Positions 55,563-64,000 of a DNA stretch of 64,000 bases are shown piece by piece. Within the stretch, counting starts at the first letter, position 1. The number at the start of each line of letters is the position of its first letter. The position numbers were made by a program, and so were the translations under genes. Origin of the DNA: an uncultured Caulobacterales bacterium (GTDB taxonomy: Bacteria; Pseudomonadota; Alphaproteobacteria; Caulobacterales; Caulobacteraceae); assembly GCA_903837135.1 (NCBI GenBank), contig CAILTK010000090.1:22858-86857 (forward strand). Direction: 5' to 3'. The notes beneath the pieces were generated by a model that saw only the letters and a list, made by a program, of their open reading frames with translations, searched no databases and had not been told where the DNA came from.

Positions 55563-56390
55563 TCAGACCGGCAACGGTTGCGCCATAGGCGGAGGCATCG
55601 CGGTCCCCGCCGTCAGGCCTGGCGCGCGAGCCGCGGGCCGGATGTCCGCAACGCTGATCCAGTCGAAACGCGCGTCGAACCAGCGCAACGCCCGCTCGAG
55701 GAAGCGCCAGGTGTCCTCATCGTGCACGAGGTGATGCGTCAGCAGCCCGATCGGACGGCCGAGATCGCCGCGAAGACGCCGGTCGGCGAGCGCGCGGTTC
55801 AGCGACGACATCACCCGGGTCGCGCCGCGAAACCTTGGTCCCCGCTTCCAGGACAGCACGTCGATCTCGGCGGAGGCGTAGGGCAGATCGGCGCGGATCA
55901 CCTGGACCGCGCCGGCCGACAGCAGCGGAAGACCGATCGCCGACAGCGCCGAGGTCAGGTTGGGATCGATCGCATTCCAGGGCGGCGTATAGAAGCTGGG
56001 ATCGAGGCCGGCGCCGCGCATGCGCGCATGGCCCGCCGAAACCCGGGCGTGCACCGCCGCGACGGTCGGCGGCGCATCGAATTCGGAGGGGACGCCCGAG
56101 GTGCGCCGATTGGTGTGGTCGACGCCGTGCTGGCCGACGCAGACGGTCCGCGCACCGTCCAGCCGGGCCGCCAGCGCCGGAAGGTCCCCGTCGGGAATCA
56201 CCGCCAGGGCCAGGGGACGCCGGTCCGCCAGCGCCAGCAGCCGATCGAGCGCCGCGGTCGGCGTGCGCGCGTCGTCGTCCCGCCACCACAGCCGCGGTCG
56301 CGCGCCGAGACCGCGCCAGGCGTCGAGTTCGGCGGCCACCTTCATCTCCACCGCCAGCGAGAAGGCCAGCGAGCGCAGCGCGTCAGACAT
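55563..56390 (-). CDS. Polysaccharide deacetylase family protein
   Basis: A 275-residue protein of the polysaccharide deacetylase (NodB-like) superfamily: LWWRDDDARTPT supplies the acid pair, CVGQHGVDHTN the metal His pair, and SFYTPPWNAIDP the motif 3 region (R/TPPW). A late HH (LLTHHLVHDE) matches motif 5. It probably removes acetyl groups from an envelope sugar. It overlaps the GT25 gene by eight bases. No signal peptide is seen, so it may act on cytosolic intermediates. Confidence 0.85.
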   Translation of the reverse strand: MSDALRSLAFSLAVEMKVAAELDAWRGLGARPRLWWRDDDARTPTAALDRLLALADRRPLALAVIPDGDLPALAARLDGARTVCVGQHGVDHTNRRTSGVPSEFDAPPTVAAVHARVSAGHARMRGAGLDPSFYTPPWNAIDPNLTSALSAIGLPLLSAGAVQVIRADLPYASAEIDVLSWKRGPRFRGATRVMSSLNRALADRRLRGDLGRPIGLLTHHLVHDEDTWRFLERALRWFDARFDWISVADIRPAARAPGLTAGTAMPPPMAQPLPV

Positions 56391-57309
56391 GCGACTGGAC
56401 GCCCGGCGCCACGGGCTTGCGCCACGGGCCTGGGCTGTTGGGGCGCCGGCCCATCAGGCCGTGGAGGGCCAGGCCGAGCGCCGGGGGGACCGGCGCGAAA
56501 CGGCGCCAGCCGCCGAGCCGGGTGACGGCGAACAGCCGCTTTCTCACGCCATCCGCCGCGCGGCGCACCCGCCGCGCCGCCGTCCCGTAAGGTCCAAGCT
56601 GCGCGCGAACCTTGCGGGTCGAGATCTCGGAGGCGATGCGAGGGCTTTGCCGGACCGGGAAAGGCCGCAGCACATAGGGGGCGATGCCGTTCTCCCAATA
56701 GCGATCCATGGTCTGGTCGATCGGCATGAACGGGCGTTCGGCGTAGGACAGCATGCGCCGGGCCCCCTCGCGCCGGATCAGATAGGCGCAGCCGCCGACG
56801 ACCCCCGTGCGAACCCGGGCCAGGGACCGGCCGCGGATGGTTTCGACCCGGTCCCCCTGCGTCGCGGGGCGATCGCCCTTGATGATCTCGCCCTTGATGC
56901 TCTGCAGACGCAGGATGAGCCAGTCCCGGCGCGGCCGGGCGAGGACGCCGTCCAGGAGTTCGCCGAAGTCCGCGTCGCAGTCGATGTCGTCCTCGAGCAC
57001 GAGGGCGGTGTCGACGCCCCGCTCGACGATGAGCTGATAGACCTTGAGGTGGCTGAGGTGGCAGCCGATCTCCGCCGGGTTCATGTCGGCGCCGTAGACG
57101 TTGAGCGCGCGCTGGCGGTCGTAGAGGGCGCGCTGTTCGGCCGTCAGGGCCATGCCGTCCACCGCCTCGACGAACTCCGCCTCCAGGCCGCGCGCGGCGA
57201 GAAGAGCGCGCATGTGCCGCAGACGATCGGTGCGGCGTTTAAGACTGATGACGAAGATCGGCAGTCTGTGCGATGTCGCACATTCAAACGCCTCATGAAC
57301 CGCACGCAT
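56383..57309 (-). CDS. Glycosyltransferase family 25 protein
   Basis: A 308-residue LPS-type glycosyltransferase: FVISLKRRTDRLRHM at the N-terminus, GCHLSHLKVYQ, and the acidic LVLEDDIDCD metal/nucleotide motif (EDD). GT25 enzymes add galactose or related sugars to lipooligosaccharide or glycans. Partnered with the overlapping deacetylase, it likely modifies a surface polysaccharide. The promoter probably lies in the 157-base gap toward tpiA. Confidence 0.88.
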   Translation of the reverse strand: MRAVHEAFECATSHRLPIFVISLKRRTDRLRHMRALLAARGLEAEFVEAVDGMALTAEQRALYDRQRALNVYGADMNPAEIGCHLSHLKVYQLIVERGVDTALVLEDDIDCDADFGELLDGVLARPRRDWLILRLQSIKGEIIKGDRPATQGDRVETIRGRSLARVRTGVVGGCAYLIRREGARRMLSYAERPFMPIDQTMDRYWENGIAPYVLRPFPVRQSPRIASEISTRKVRAQLGPYGTAARRVRRAADGVRKRLFAVTRLGGWRRFAPVPPALGLALHGLMGRRPNSPGPWRKPVAPGVQSHV

Positions 57310-57466
57310 GTGTTACGCCCCCGCAACTTTGTTGCAAGGTTGTATTAACGCAAAAGCTCAGCTGTCGCCTCGCCAAATCGCCGCATGTGCGCGGCTGGCG
57401 CCGAGATCTCCCCCGACGAACATTGTCGTCATCCGGAACCCGCGCAGCGGCTGTCCGGGAGCCTCC

Positions 57467-58219
57467 TCAGACCGCGCGGATGATCGGCAGGAAGTCCGCC
57501 GCCGTCAGCGAGGCGCCGCCGACCAGGGCGCCGCCGACCTCGGGGAGGGCCAGGATCTCGGCGGCGTTGGCGGGCTTGACCGACCCGCCGTAGAGGATCG
57601 GCGCCCGCCGGCCGGTATCGCCCAGGCGTTCAACCAGGGCGGCGCGAATGTCGGCGTGCAGGGCGGCGATCTCGGCGGAGGACGGGGTCAAGCCCGTGCC
57701 GATCGCCCACACCGGTTCGTAGGCGACGCAGAAGGCATGCGCCTTCAGGGCCGGCGGCAGCGAGGCTTCGACCTGCCCGCGCACGATCGCGGCCGCCCTG
57801 CCCGCCTGGCGCTGATCCAGGGTTTCGCCGACGCAGACGATCGGTTCGAGGCCGCACGCCAGCGCCGCCTCCACCTTGCGGGCGACCTCGGCGTCGTCCT
57901 CGCCGTGCAGGGCCCGGCGCTCGGAGTGGCCGAGAATCACCAGACGGGCGCCGGCGTCGGCGACCATGGCGGCGGAGACGTCGCCGGTGAAGGCGCCGGA
58001 GGCTTGGGCGGCGATGTCCTGAGCCCCGATCTCCACCGCGCCGCCCTTGAGCCTCTGCGCCATGCGACTGATAAGCGTGGCCGGCGGGCAGAGCGCCACC
58101 CGCGCCCTGGCCGGCTCGGACGCCAGCGCCGCGGCGATCGCTTCGGCCTCGCCGAGCTGGGCCTCCAGCCCGTTCATCTTCCAGTTTCCGGCGATCAGAG
58201 CGCGGATCGAATCGGTCAT
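57467..58219 (-). CDS. tpiA: Triose-phosphate isomerase
   Basis: A 250-residue TIM barrel interconverting dihydroxyacetone phosphate and glyceraldehyde-3-phosphate. The catalytic Lys is K14 (AGNWKMNG), the His is in LGHSERR, the Glu in AYEPVWAIGTG, and the phosphate loop in YGGSVKPANA. Length is normal. It is divergent from ppiD. The tpiA-(secG-pyrG)-eno neighbourhood is a familiar alphaproteobacterial order, here with a glycan pair inserted between tpiA and secG. Confidence 0.97.
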   Translation of the reverse strand: MTDSIRALIAGNWKMNGLEAQLGEAEAIAAALASEPARARVALCPPATLISRMAQRLKGGAVEIGAQDIAAQASGAFTGDVSAAMVADAGARLVILGHSERRALHGEDDAEVARKVEAALACGLEPIVCVGETLDQRQAGRAAAIVRGQVEASLPPALKAHAFCVAYEPVWAIGTGLTPSSAEIAALHADIRAALVERLGDTGRRAPILYGGSVKPANAAEILALPEVGGALVGGASLTAADFLPIIRAV

Positions 58220-58378
58220 CGGGCCATGCGGTTCCGTGGAGCGTGGCCTCTCGGCTAGGCGATCGCGGCCGGTTTGTCACCTTCGCGCGGCGGGCAGCGC
58301 CTTGCTAGCGGGCAAGCCGCCGGACTATAGGGCGAAGCGGCCGCCGTCGCGGCCATGCCGATCAGGTCAGACCCCTTC

Positions 58379-60328
58379 ATGCTTTCCGCCATCCGCGCCT
58401 TCGCGAAATCGCCGTTCGCTACCGCGCTCCTCGCCATACTGATCGTCAGCTTCGGCATCTGGGGCATCAAGGACGTGTTCCGCACCGGCGGGCTGAGCGA
58501 CCTCGTGGTCAAGGCCGGCGCACGCCCGCCGATCACCAAGGCCCAGTTCAAGCAGACCTTCGACGAAGAGAAAGCCAACCAGGAGCAGCGTTCGGGACAG
58601 ACCCTGTCCAACGAGGACGCCGTCAAGGCGGGCCTCGACCGCTACGTCGCCGAGCGTCTGGCCTCGAGCGAGGCCTTGGGCGCCCTGATGAGCGCCGAGG
58701 GAATCAACCCGTCCGACCAGCTGATCGCCAACGAACTGCGCAAGATCACCGCCTTCTTCAACCCGATCACCGGCCAGTTCGACAAGCAGACCTATCTGCG
58801 CCAGCTCGCCGCGCGTCACATCAGCGAGGCCGAGGCCGACAACGAGTTTCGCGACACCATCGCCCAGCACCATTATCTGGCCGGTCTGGCCGCGGGCCTG
58901 AAGGCCCCGCGCGCCTACGGGCTGGTGCAGGCGGCGGTGCAGAAGCAGGGCCTGGATTTCGGCTGGTTCGCGCTCGGCCCCAACACGGTGGAGCAGCCGG
59001 CCAAGCCGACCGACGCGGAGCTGAACGCCTTCCTGAAGCAGAACGCCGCCCAGGCGACCAAGCCCGAAATGCGCCGGCTGAGCGTCGCCAACTTCTCGGC
59101 CGCCAAGCTGGCCCTGACCATTCCCGCGCCCGAGGCCGAGGTGCAGAAGCGGTTCGATTTCGAGAAGGACACCCTGTCCTCGCCCGAAAAACGCACCGTG
59201 GTGGAGGTCACCGTCAAGGACATGGCCACCGGCGCCCGGGTGGCGCAGGAGCTCAGGGCCGGCGGCAACCCCGTCGCCATCGCCAAGGCCGCGGGCGGCC
59301 AGGCCACCACCTTCCCCGCCACCGCCAAGTCGGCGATCGCCGACCGCAAGCTCGCCGACGCCGCCTTCGCCCTCAAGCAGAACGAGGTCGCGGGACCTGT
59401 GCAGGGCGATCTGTCGCTCGCGGTGATCAAGGTGATCGACATCCTGCCGGCCAAGACCGCGACCCTGGCGGACAGCCGCGCCAAGATCGAGACCGAGGTC
59501 AAGCAGCAGGACGCCAAGCAGAAGGTCTATGACATCGTCCAGAAGTACCAGGACGTCCACTCCGGCGGCGCGCCGCTGGCCGACGCGGCCAAGGCCGCCG
59601 GCGCCGAGGTGGTGTCCCTGCCGCCGATCACCGCCCAGGGCGGCGCGCTGAACGGCGCGCGGGTCAACATGCCGCCCAAGGTGCTGCAGCAGGCCTTCAG
59701 CCTGCCGCAGGGCGGTGAGAGCGACGTGATCGACATGGGCCAGGGCGAGTACTGGGTGGTGCACGTGGACCAGGTGATCCCGCCCACCCTGTTCACCCTC
59801 GACGAACAGATCGGGCCGCAGAAGATCCGCGACCTCGTCACCAAGCAGGTGATGACCCGCGAACTGTTCAAGCGGCTGCACGCCAAGGCCGACGCCCTGC
59901 TCGCGGAAATCAAGAAGGGCAAGTCGCTGGAAGCCGCCGCGGCCGAGGTCGGGGCCAAGCTGACCCAGGCGACCGACGTCACCCGGGCCGCCGCCCAGCC
60001 GACGGCGCCGGGTCAGCCGCCGCCGTATTCGAGCGAGCTGCTCGGCCGGCTGTTCCAATCCAAGCCCGGCGACGTCGTCGTCGCCGAGGACACCAAGCCG
60101 GGCCTGGTGATCGCCAGGCTCGACAAGGTGGTCGAGCCGCCGCCGGAGGTTCTGGCGGGCCTGGCCGACGCGGCGCGCGAGCAGATCACCCGGGCCATGT
60201 TCAACGATCTCGGCGAGGCCACCACCCTGGCGGCCCAGAAAAAGGTCAAGACCATCGTCGACCTGAAGCAGGCGCGTCAGGCGCTCGGCGTGGCCGACGA
60301 CGTCGCCCCGGCCAAGCCCAAGTCCTAG
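58379..60328 (+). CDS. PpiD-like membrane-anchored peptidyl-prolyl isomerase/chaperone
   Basis: A protein of about 649 residues: cytoplasmic N-terminus, one membrane helix (about 12-32, FATALLAILIVSFGIWGI), a SurA-N-like chaperone region with ITKAQFKQTFDEEK, and central parvulin-like segments (about 225-360, including AEVQKRFDFEKDTL). It helps newly exported proteins fold near the Sec translocon. The ATG at 58379 fits the usual PpiD start (MLSAIRAFAKS); 58355 is an in-frame alternative. trpE follows after nine bases, an arrangement common in Caulobacterales. Confidence 0.88.
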   Translation: MLSAIRAFAKSPFATALLAILIVSFGIWGIKDVFRTGGLSDLVVKAGARPPITKAQFKQTFDEEKANQEQRSGQTLSNEDAVKAGLDRYVAERLASSEALGALMSAEGINPSDQLIANELRKITAFFNPITGQFDKQTYLRQLAARHISEAEADNEFRDTIAQHHYLAGLAAGLKAPRAYGLVQAAVQKQGLDFGWFALGPNTVEQPAKPTDAELNAFLKQNAAQATKPEMRRLSVANFSAAKLALTIPAPEAEVQKRFDFEKDTLSSPEKRTVVEVTVKDMATGARVAQELRAGGNPVAIAKAAGGQATTFPATAKSAIADRKLADAAFALKQNEVAGPVQGDLSLAVIKVIDILPAKTATLADSRAKIETEVKQQDAKQKVYDIVQKYQDVHSGGAPLADAAKAAGAEVVSLPPITAQGGALNGARVNMPPKVLQQAFSLPQGGESDVIDMGQGEYWVVHVDQVIPPTLFTLDEQIGPQKIRDLVTKQVMTRELFKRLHAKADALLAEIKKGKSLEAAAAEVGAKLTQATDVTRAAAQPTAPGQPPPYSSELLGRLFQSKPGDVVVAEDTKPGLVIARLDKVVEPPPEVLAGLADAAREQITRAMFNDLGEATTLAAQKKVKTIVDLKQARQALGVADDVAPAKPKS

Positions 60329-60337
60329 GAGCCGGCC

Positions 60338-61879
60338 TTGGCGACCCAGGCCTCCGGCGTCGAGCCCGCGTACCCGGCCTTCGCCGACGCCTTCGCGGCC
60401 GGCCGGCCGCAGGTGGTGTGGACACGGGTGATCGACGACCTCGAGACCCCCGTCTCGGCCTACCTCAAGATCGGCCAGGGCGCGCCCTACAGCTTCCTGT
60501 TCGAATCGGTGGAGGGCGGCGCCTGGCGCGGGCGCTATTCGATCATCGCCCTCAAGCCCGACCTCGTCTGGCGCGCCTTCGGCGACAGGGCCGAGACGGC
60601 GCGCGGCGAAGCGATCGCCCGCGGCGCCTTCACGCCCGAGCCGCAGCCGGCGCTGGACTCCCTGCGCGCCCTGGTCGCGGCCTCGGCCATCGCCCTGCCG
60701 GCGGGTCTGCCGCCGATGGCGGCCGGCCTGTTCGGCGCCCTCGGCTATGACATGATCCGCCTGGTCGAGCCGGTGGGACCCGGGAAGCCGGACACGCTCG
60801 GCCTGCCCGACGCGGTGATGGCGCGCCCCTCGGTGGTGGCGGTGTTCGACGCCATCGCCCAGGAGATCCTGCTGATCACGCCGGTCCGGCCGAAGGGCGA
60901 CGCTGCGGAGACCGCATACGCTGCGGCCGCCGCCCGGCTCGAGGCCGTCCGTGCGGATCTGCGCCGGCCCCTGCCCTCGCCGACGGAGATCCGCCAGCGG
61001 GAGGCGTCGCCGCTGCAGTCGGGCACGCCGCGCGAGGCCTATCACCGGATCGTCGAGCGGGCGAAGCGCTACATCGAGGCCGGCGACATCTTCCAGGTGG
61101 TTCCGAGCCACCGGTTCTCCGCCCCCCTGCCCGGCGATCCGTTCGCCCTCTACCGGTCGCTGCGGCGCACCAACCCCTCGCCCTTCCTCTACTACCTGAA
61201 CTTCGGCGACTTCCAGCTGGTGGGGTCGAGCCCGGAGATCCTCGTGCGCCTGCGCGACGGCAAGGTGACCATCCGGCCGATCGCCGGCACGCGCCCGCGC
61301 GGCGCCACGGTCGAGGAGGACCAGCGGCTCGAGGTCGAGCTGCTGGCCGACCAGAAGGAGATCGCCGAGCACCTGATGCTGCTCGATCTCGGCCGCAACG
61401 ACGTGGGCCGCGCGGTCATGCTGCGCGACGAGGGGGCGAATGCGCCGGCGACCGCGCGGCCGCGCGTGCGCGTGACCGAGCAGTTCAAGGTCGAGCGCTA
61501 CAGCCATGTGATGCACATCGTCTCCAACGTGGAGGGCGACGCGCCCGAGGGGCTGGATCCGGTGGACGTGATCCTCACCGCCCTGCCCGCCGGCACCCTG
61601 TCGGGCGCGCCCAAGGTGCGGGCCATGCAGATCATCGACGAGCTCGAGACCGAGAAGCGCGGCCTCGTCTACGCCGGCGCGGCCGGATACATCTCCGCCA
61701 ACGGCTCGGTCGACACCTGCATCATCCTGCGCACCGCCCTGGTGAAGGACGGGGTGATGTACGTCCAGGCCGGAGGCGGCGTGGTCGCCGACAGCGATCC
61801 GGACGCCGAGTACGAAGAGACCCTGCACAAGTCCAACGCCCTGCGCCGCGCCGCGGCCGAGGCCTGGCGGTTCGGATAG
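60338..61879 (+). CDS. trpE: Anthranilate synthase component I
   Basis: A 513-residue chorismate-utilising enzyme making anthranilate with TrpG. The N-terminal tryptophan-sensing region includes ESVEGGAWRGRYSIIAL. The C-terminal catalytic domain has VVPSHRFS, GSSPEILVR, PIAGTRPRG, LLDLGRNDVGR and SGAPKVRAMQIIDELE. The start is TTG with AGGAG six bases upstream. No leader peptide or attenuator is evident between ppiD and trpE, only nine bases, so regulation must lie upstream of ppiD or act on the enzyme. Confidence 0.96.
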   Translation: MATQASGVEPAYPAFADAFAAGRPQVVWTRVIDDLETPVSAYLKIGQGAPYSFLFESVEGGAWRGRYSIIALKPDLVWRAFGDRAETARGEAIARGAFTPEPQPALDSLRALVAASAIALPAGLPPMAAGLFGALGYDMIRLVEPVGPGKPDTLGLPDAVMARPSVVAVFDAIAQEILLITPVRPKGDAAETAYAAAAARLEAVRADLRRPLPSPTEIRQREASPLQSGTPREAYHRIVERAKRYIEAGDIFQVVPSHRFSAPLPGDPFALYRSLRRTNPSPFLYYLNFGDFQLVGSSPEILVRLRDGKVTIRPIAGTRPRGATVEEDQRLEVELLADQKEIAEHLMLLDLGRNDVGRAVMLRDEGANAPATARPRVRVTEQFKVERYSHVMHIVSNVEGDAPEGLDPVDVILTALPAGTLSGAPKVRAMQIIDELETEKRGLVYAGAAGYISANGSVDTCIILRTALVKDGVMYVQAGGGVVADSDPDAEYEETLHKSNALRRAAAEAWRFG

Positions 61880-61888
61880 CGATTCGGC

Positions 61889-62104
61889 TCAGCGCCGGCC
61901 GAGCGGATAGGTGTGCGCCACCGCGACGCCGCCGCCGGGGCCGAGGATCATCACCCCGGCGACCGAGACGCCCATCACCGCGGCGAAGCTCGCCGCCAGC
62001 AGCAGCGGCCAGATCGGCGCGCGGCGGCGCGGCGGGGCCTTGAGGTCGGCGCGCACGCTGTCGAGCGGCGCCAGCGAGACGAACTCGGGAAAATCGGACG
62101 GCAT
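61889..62104 (-). CDS. Small single-pass membrane protein antisense within the trp cluster
   Basis: A 71-residue frame with an N-terminal hydrophilic part (SDFPEFVSLAPLDSVRADLKAPPRRR), one membrane helix (about 31-53, IWPLLLAASFAAVMGVSVAGVMIL) and a short tail. The positively charged PPRRR before the helix suggests N-in topology. No family recognised. It is antisense between trpE and trpG; the composition looks like a real gene, but expression is unproven. Confidence 0.5.
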   Translation of the reverse strand: MPSDFPEFVSLAPLDSVRADLKAPPRRRAPIWPLLLAASFAAVMGVSVAGVMILGPGGGVAVAHTYPLGRR

Positions 62105-62168
62105 CCGCAGAGATGGCCTCCGGAATCGTTAACGGGAGCTTTCCGAGCCCTGGTCATGCGCGCCCTTT

Positions 62169-62211
62169 GTCGTCATCCCGGAAAGGCCGAGGCCTTATCC
62201 GGGATGACGAC
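62169..62211. repeat. Palindromic repeat upstream of trpG
   Basis: GTCGTCATCCCGGAAAGGCC (62169-62188) faces GGCCTTATCCGGGATGACGAC (62191-62211), complementary except for one bulged base. It is a member of the CGTCATCCCGG extragenic family. It would form a 20-base hairpin about 80 bases before the trpG start. Confidence 0.85.
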
Positions 62212-62292
62212 GCAGGAGGGTCAACTCCGAGCCCCCGACTTGGCGTGGGCCCGACCTCGGCCTAGAAGCAGCGCTTCCGCCGCGAGCCCGTC

Positions 62293-62889
62293 ATGATCCT
62301 GGTCATCGATAACTACGACAGCTTCACCTACAACCTCGTCCACTACCTGGCCGAACTCGGCGCGCGGATGGTGGTTCGGCGCAACGACAGGATCACCGCC
62401 GAGGAGGCGCTCGGCCTGGGCGCGGAGGCGGTGCTGCTGTCGCCGGGGCCGTGCACGCCCAACGAGGCGGGGATCTGCCTCGAGCTGCTGGCGAGGGCGC
62501 CCGACAGCCTTCCGATCCTCGGCGTCTGCCTCGGCCACCAGGCCATCGCCCAGGCCTTCGGCGGCCGGGTGACCCGCGCCAAGTCGATCATGCACGGAAA
62601 GACCAGCCCGATCCTCAACGACGGCACGGGCGTGTTCGCCGGCCTGCCGAGCCCGGTGACCGCCACCCGCTATCATTCCCTGGCCACGCCGCGGGAGAGC
62701 CTGCCGGACACCCTGGTGGTCAACGCCTGGACCGAGGACGGCGAGGTGATGGGGCTGCGCCACCGCACGCGGCCGATCCACGGCGTGCAGTTCCATCCGG
62801 AATCGATCGCCACCGAGGGCGGCCACGCCATGCTGGCCAACTTCCTGAGGCTGGCCGGCGTTCCTGTGCTCGAGGGCGCCGCGGCGTGA
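62293..62889 (+). CDS. trpG: Anthranilate synthase component II (glutamine amidotransferase)
   Basis: A 198-residue class I amidotransferase supplying ammonia to TrpE. The nucleophile is C79 (LGVCLGHQ), with H168 and E170 in VQFHPES; the opening [14 protein letters not shown] is diagnostic. A PabA role in folate synthesis may be shared. It overlaps trpD by four bases (GTGA), and its own start is about 190 bases beyond the antisense small gene, so a separate promoter is likely. Confidence 0.95.
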   Translation: MILVIDNYDSFTYNLVHYLAELGARMVVRRNDRITAEEALGLGAEAVLLSPGPCTPNEAGICLELLARAPDSLPILGVCLGHQAIAQAFGGRVTRAKSIMHGKTSPILNDGTGVFAGLPSPVTATRYHSLATPRESLPDTLVVNAWTEDGEVMGLRHRTRPIHGVQFHPESIATEGGHAMLANFLRLAGVPVLEGAAA

Positions 62890-63917
62890 GCACGGTCGAC
62901 ACCTTCAAGCCGCTGCTGTCGCGGCTGGCCGACGGCGGCACCCTGTCGGAGGAGGACGCGGAAGTGTTCTTCGCCGCCTGTCTGCGCGGCGAGGCCTCGC
63001 CGGCGCAGGTGGCGTCCGCCGTCACCGCCATGCGCATGCGCGGCGAGACCGTCGGCGAGATCACCGCCTGCGCCCGGGTGATGCGGCGCACCGCCGTGCG
63101 CCTCGACCATCCCTATGAGGTGATCGACACCTGCGGCACCGGCGGCGACGGCCTGCACACCTACAATATCTCCACCGCCGCGGCGATCGTCGCCGCCGGC
63201 GGCGGGCTGAAGGTGGCCAAGCACGGCACCCGCGCCCTCTCCTCCCGCTCCGGCTCCTCCGACGTGCTGGCCGCGCTCGGGGTGAACATCGAGGCGGGGG
63301 CCGACGCCCAGCGGCGCTGCCTGGACCAGGCCGGCGTCTGCTTCATGTTCGCGCCCGCCCACCACGGGGCGATGCGCCACGTCATGCCCGTGCGCGCCGA
63401 TCTCGGCTTTCGCACCATCTTCAACCTCCTGGGCCCCCTGTCCAATCCCGCGGGCGCGAAACGGCAGGTGCTGGGCGTGGCCGAGCCGCGTCGGCTGGAG
63501 CCCCTGGCCCGGGTCCTCGGCGCCCTCGGGGCCGAACGCGCCTGGGTGGTGCACGGCGAAGGCCTCGACGAGATGACCACCACCGGGGTCAACCACGTGG
63601 CCGAATGGCGGGCCGGCGAGGAGATGGGCGGCGTGCGGCTGTTCAACATCTCGCCCGAAGCGGTGGGCCTGCCCCGCGCCGGCCTCGACGACCTGCGCGG
63701 CGGCGATCCGGCCGAGAACGCCGTGGCGCTGCGCGCGCTTCTGAACGGCAAGCCGGGGGCCTACCGCGACGTGGTCTGCCTGAACGCCGCCGCCGCCTTC
63801 CTGGTCGCCGACGCCGTGGAGACCCTGCGCGAGGGGGTCGAACGCGCCGCCGCGGCCATCGACGACGGCCGGGCGCTGGGTGCGCTGGAGGCGCTTGTGG
63901 CGCTGTCCAACGCATGA
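62886..63917 (+). CDS. trpD: Anthranilate phosphoribosyltransferase
   Basis: A 343-residue enzyme joining anthranilate and PRPP. Motifs are [36 protein letters not shown] and [11 protein letters not shown]. The start is GTG overlapping the trpG stop; trpC begins inside its own stop (ATGA). Length matches the family (about 335-345). Confidence 0.97.
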   Translation: MSTVDTFKPLLSRLADGGTLSEEDAEVFFAACLRGEASPAQVASAVTAMRMRGETVGEITACARVMRRTAVRLDHPYEVIDTCGTGGDGLHTYNISTAAAIVAAGGGLKVAKHGTRALSSRSGSSDVLAALGVNIEAGADAQRRCLDQAGVCFMFAPAHHGAMRHVMPVRADLGFRTIFNLLGPLSNPAGAKRQVLGVAEPRRLEPLARVLGALGAERAWVVHGEGLDEMTTTGVNHVAEWRAGEEMGGVRLFNISPEAVGLPRAGLDDLRGGDPAENAVALRALLNGKPGAYRDVVCLNAAAAFLVADAVETLREGVERAAAAIDDGRALGALEALVALSNA

Positions 63918-64000
63918 GCGACATCCTCGCCCGCATCGCCGCCTATAAGCGCGACGAGGTGGCCGCGCGCAGGGCCGCCGGCCGCGACCTCGAGGCCGCC
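63914..64000 (+). CDS. trpC: Indole-3-glycerol-phosphate synthase, 5' part only
   Basis: The ATG overlaps the trpD stop (ATGA). The visible 29 residues begin [20 protein letters not shown], the typical TrpC N-terminal helix. The gene runs off the window, so the catalytic domain is not seen. Position after trpG and trpD supports the call. Confidence 0.85.
   Translation, partial: MSDILARIAAYKRDEVAARRAAGRDLEAA

Noticed and set aside
58367..61828. An 1153-codon minus-strand open frame opposite ppiD and trpE
   Set aside because: It is a composition artefact: Gly/Arg/Leu/His-rich, no motifs, and fully covered by two confidently identified genes.

Overview
The window is a very GC-rich bacterial chromosome segment. 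Its gene content points to Alphaproteobacteria, most likely Caulobacteraceae (Phenylobacterium- or Caulobacter-like). The pointers are a PopA-like cell-cycle c-di-GMP receptor, fused IspDF, a PDH E1-beta subunit carrying its own lipoyl domain, an NtrC without the GAFTGA loop, and a TadE/TadE/TadG group. The lineage is inferred from gene families; no search was run. Almost all of the window is ordinary core chromosome.

Layout. 1-1302: 3' part of an ISNCY/IS1202-type transposase killed by an in-frame amber codon. 1510-6288: CHRD protein, then a minus-strand run rlpA, tmk, holB, tatD, MBL hydrolase. 6620-9149: TadE, TadE and TadG-like pilus proteins. 9318: tRNA-Ser(UGA). 9618-13873: a tight operon of unknown product (thermostable-hemolysin family protein, AMP ligase, frameshifted haem-oxygenase-like diiron enzyme, SDR, exported TPR protein), met head-on by a TauD-family dioxygenase. 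15330-20692: S9 peptidase, two unknown exported or membrane proteins, MmcQ and TusA-like proteins, a CaiB/racemase. 21014-30098: popA, membrane protein, mfd, sdhE, recG, kdsA. 30176-36366: photolyase, SDR, then sulfur genes cysK, sseA, metC. 36363-42334: ntrBC, ispDF, pncC, coq10, lipA. 42369-52533: hydrolase-like lipoprotein, then the pyruvate dehydrogenase operon (pdhA, membrane protein, pdhB, GFA protein, E2, gpx, lpdA), with ftsB, eno and rpmF upstream. 52685-58219: GNAT, pyrG, secG, deacetylase, GT25, tpiA. 58379-64000: ppiD followed by trpE, trpG, trpD and the start of trpC.

Functional themes. The eno, pdhABC, lpdA and lipA genes form a lower-glycolysis to acetyl-CoA block, with lipoate synthesis close by. 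The cysK, sseA and metC genes handle sulfur. The mfd and recG genes, with phrB, handle DNA damage. PopA and NtrBC are regulators.

Most unusual features. (1) The uncharacterised five-gene hemolysin-family/ligase/HDO/SDR/TPR operon, with an apparent one-base frameshift in the HDO gene. (2) A dispersed GC-rich palindromic repeat family found between genes, encoding the last residues of several proteins, and sitting in frame inside the interdomain linkers of both lipoyl-bearing PDH subunits (110 bp, about 94 percent identical by eye). (3) NtrC without GAFTGA. (4) A hydrolase-fold lipoprotein whose nucleophile elbow lacks serine.
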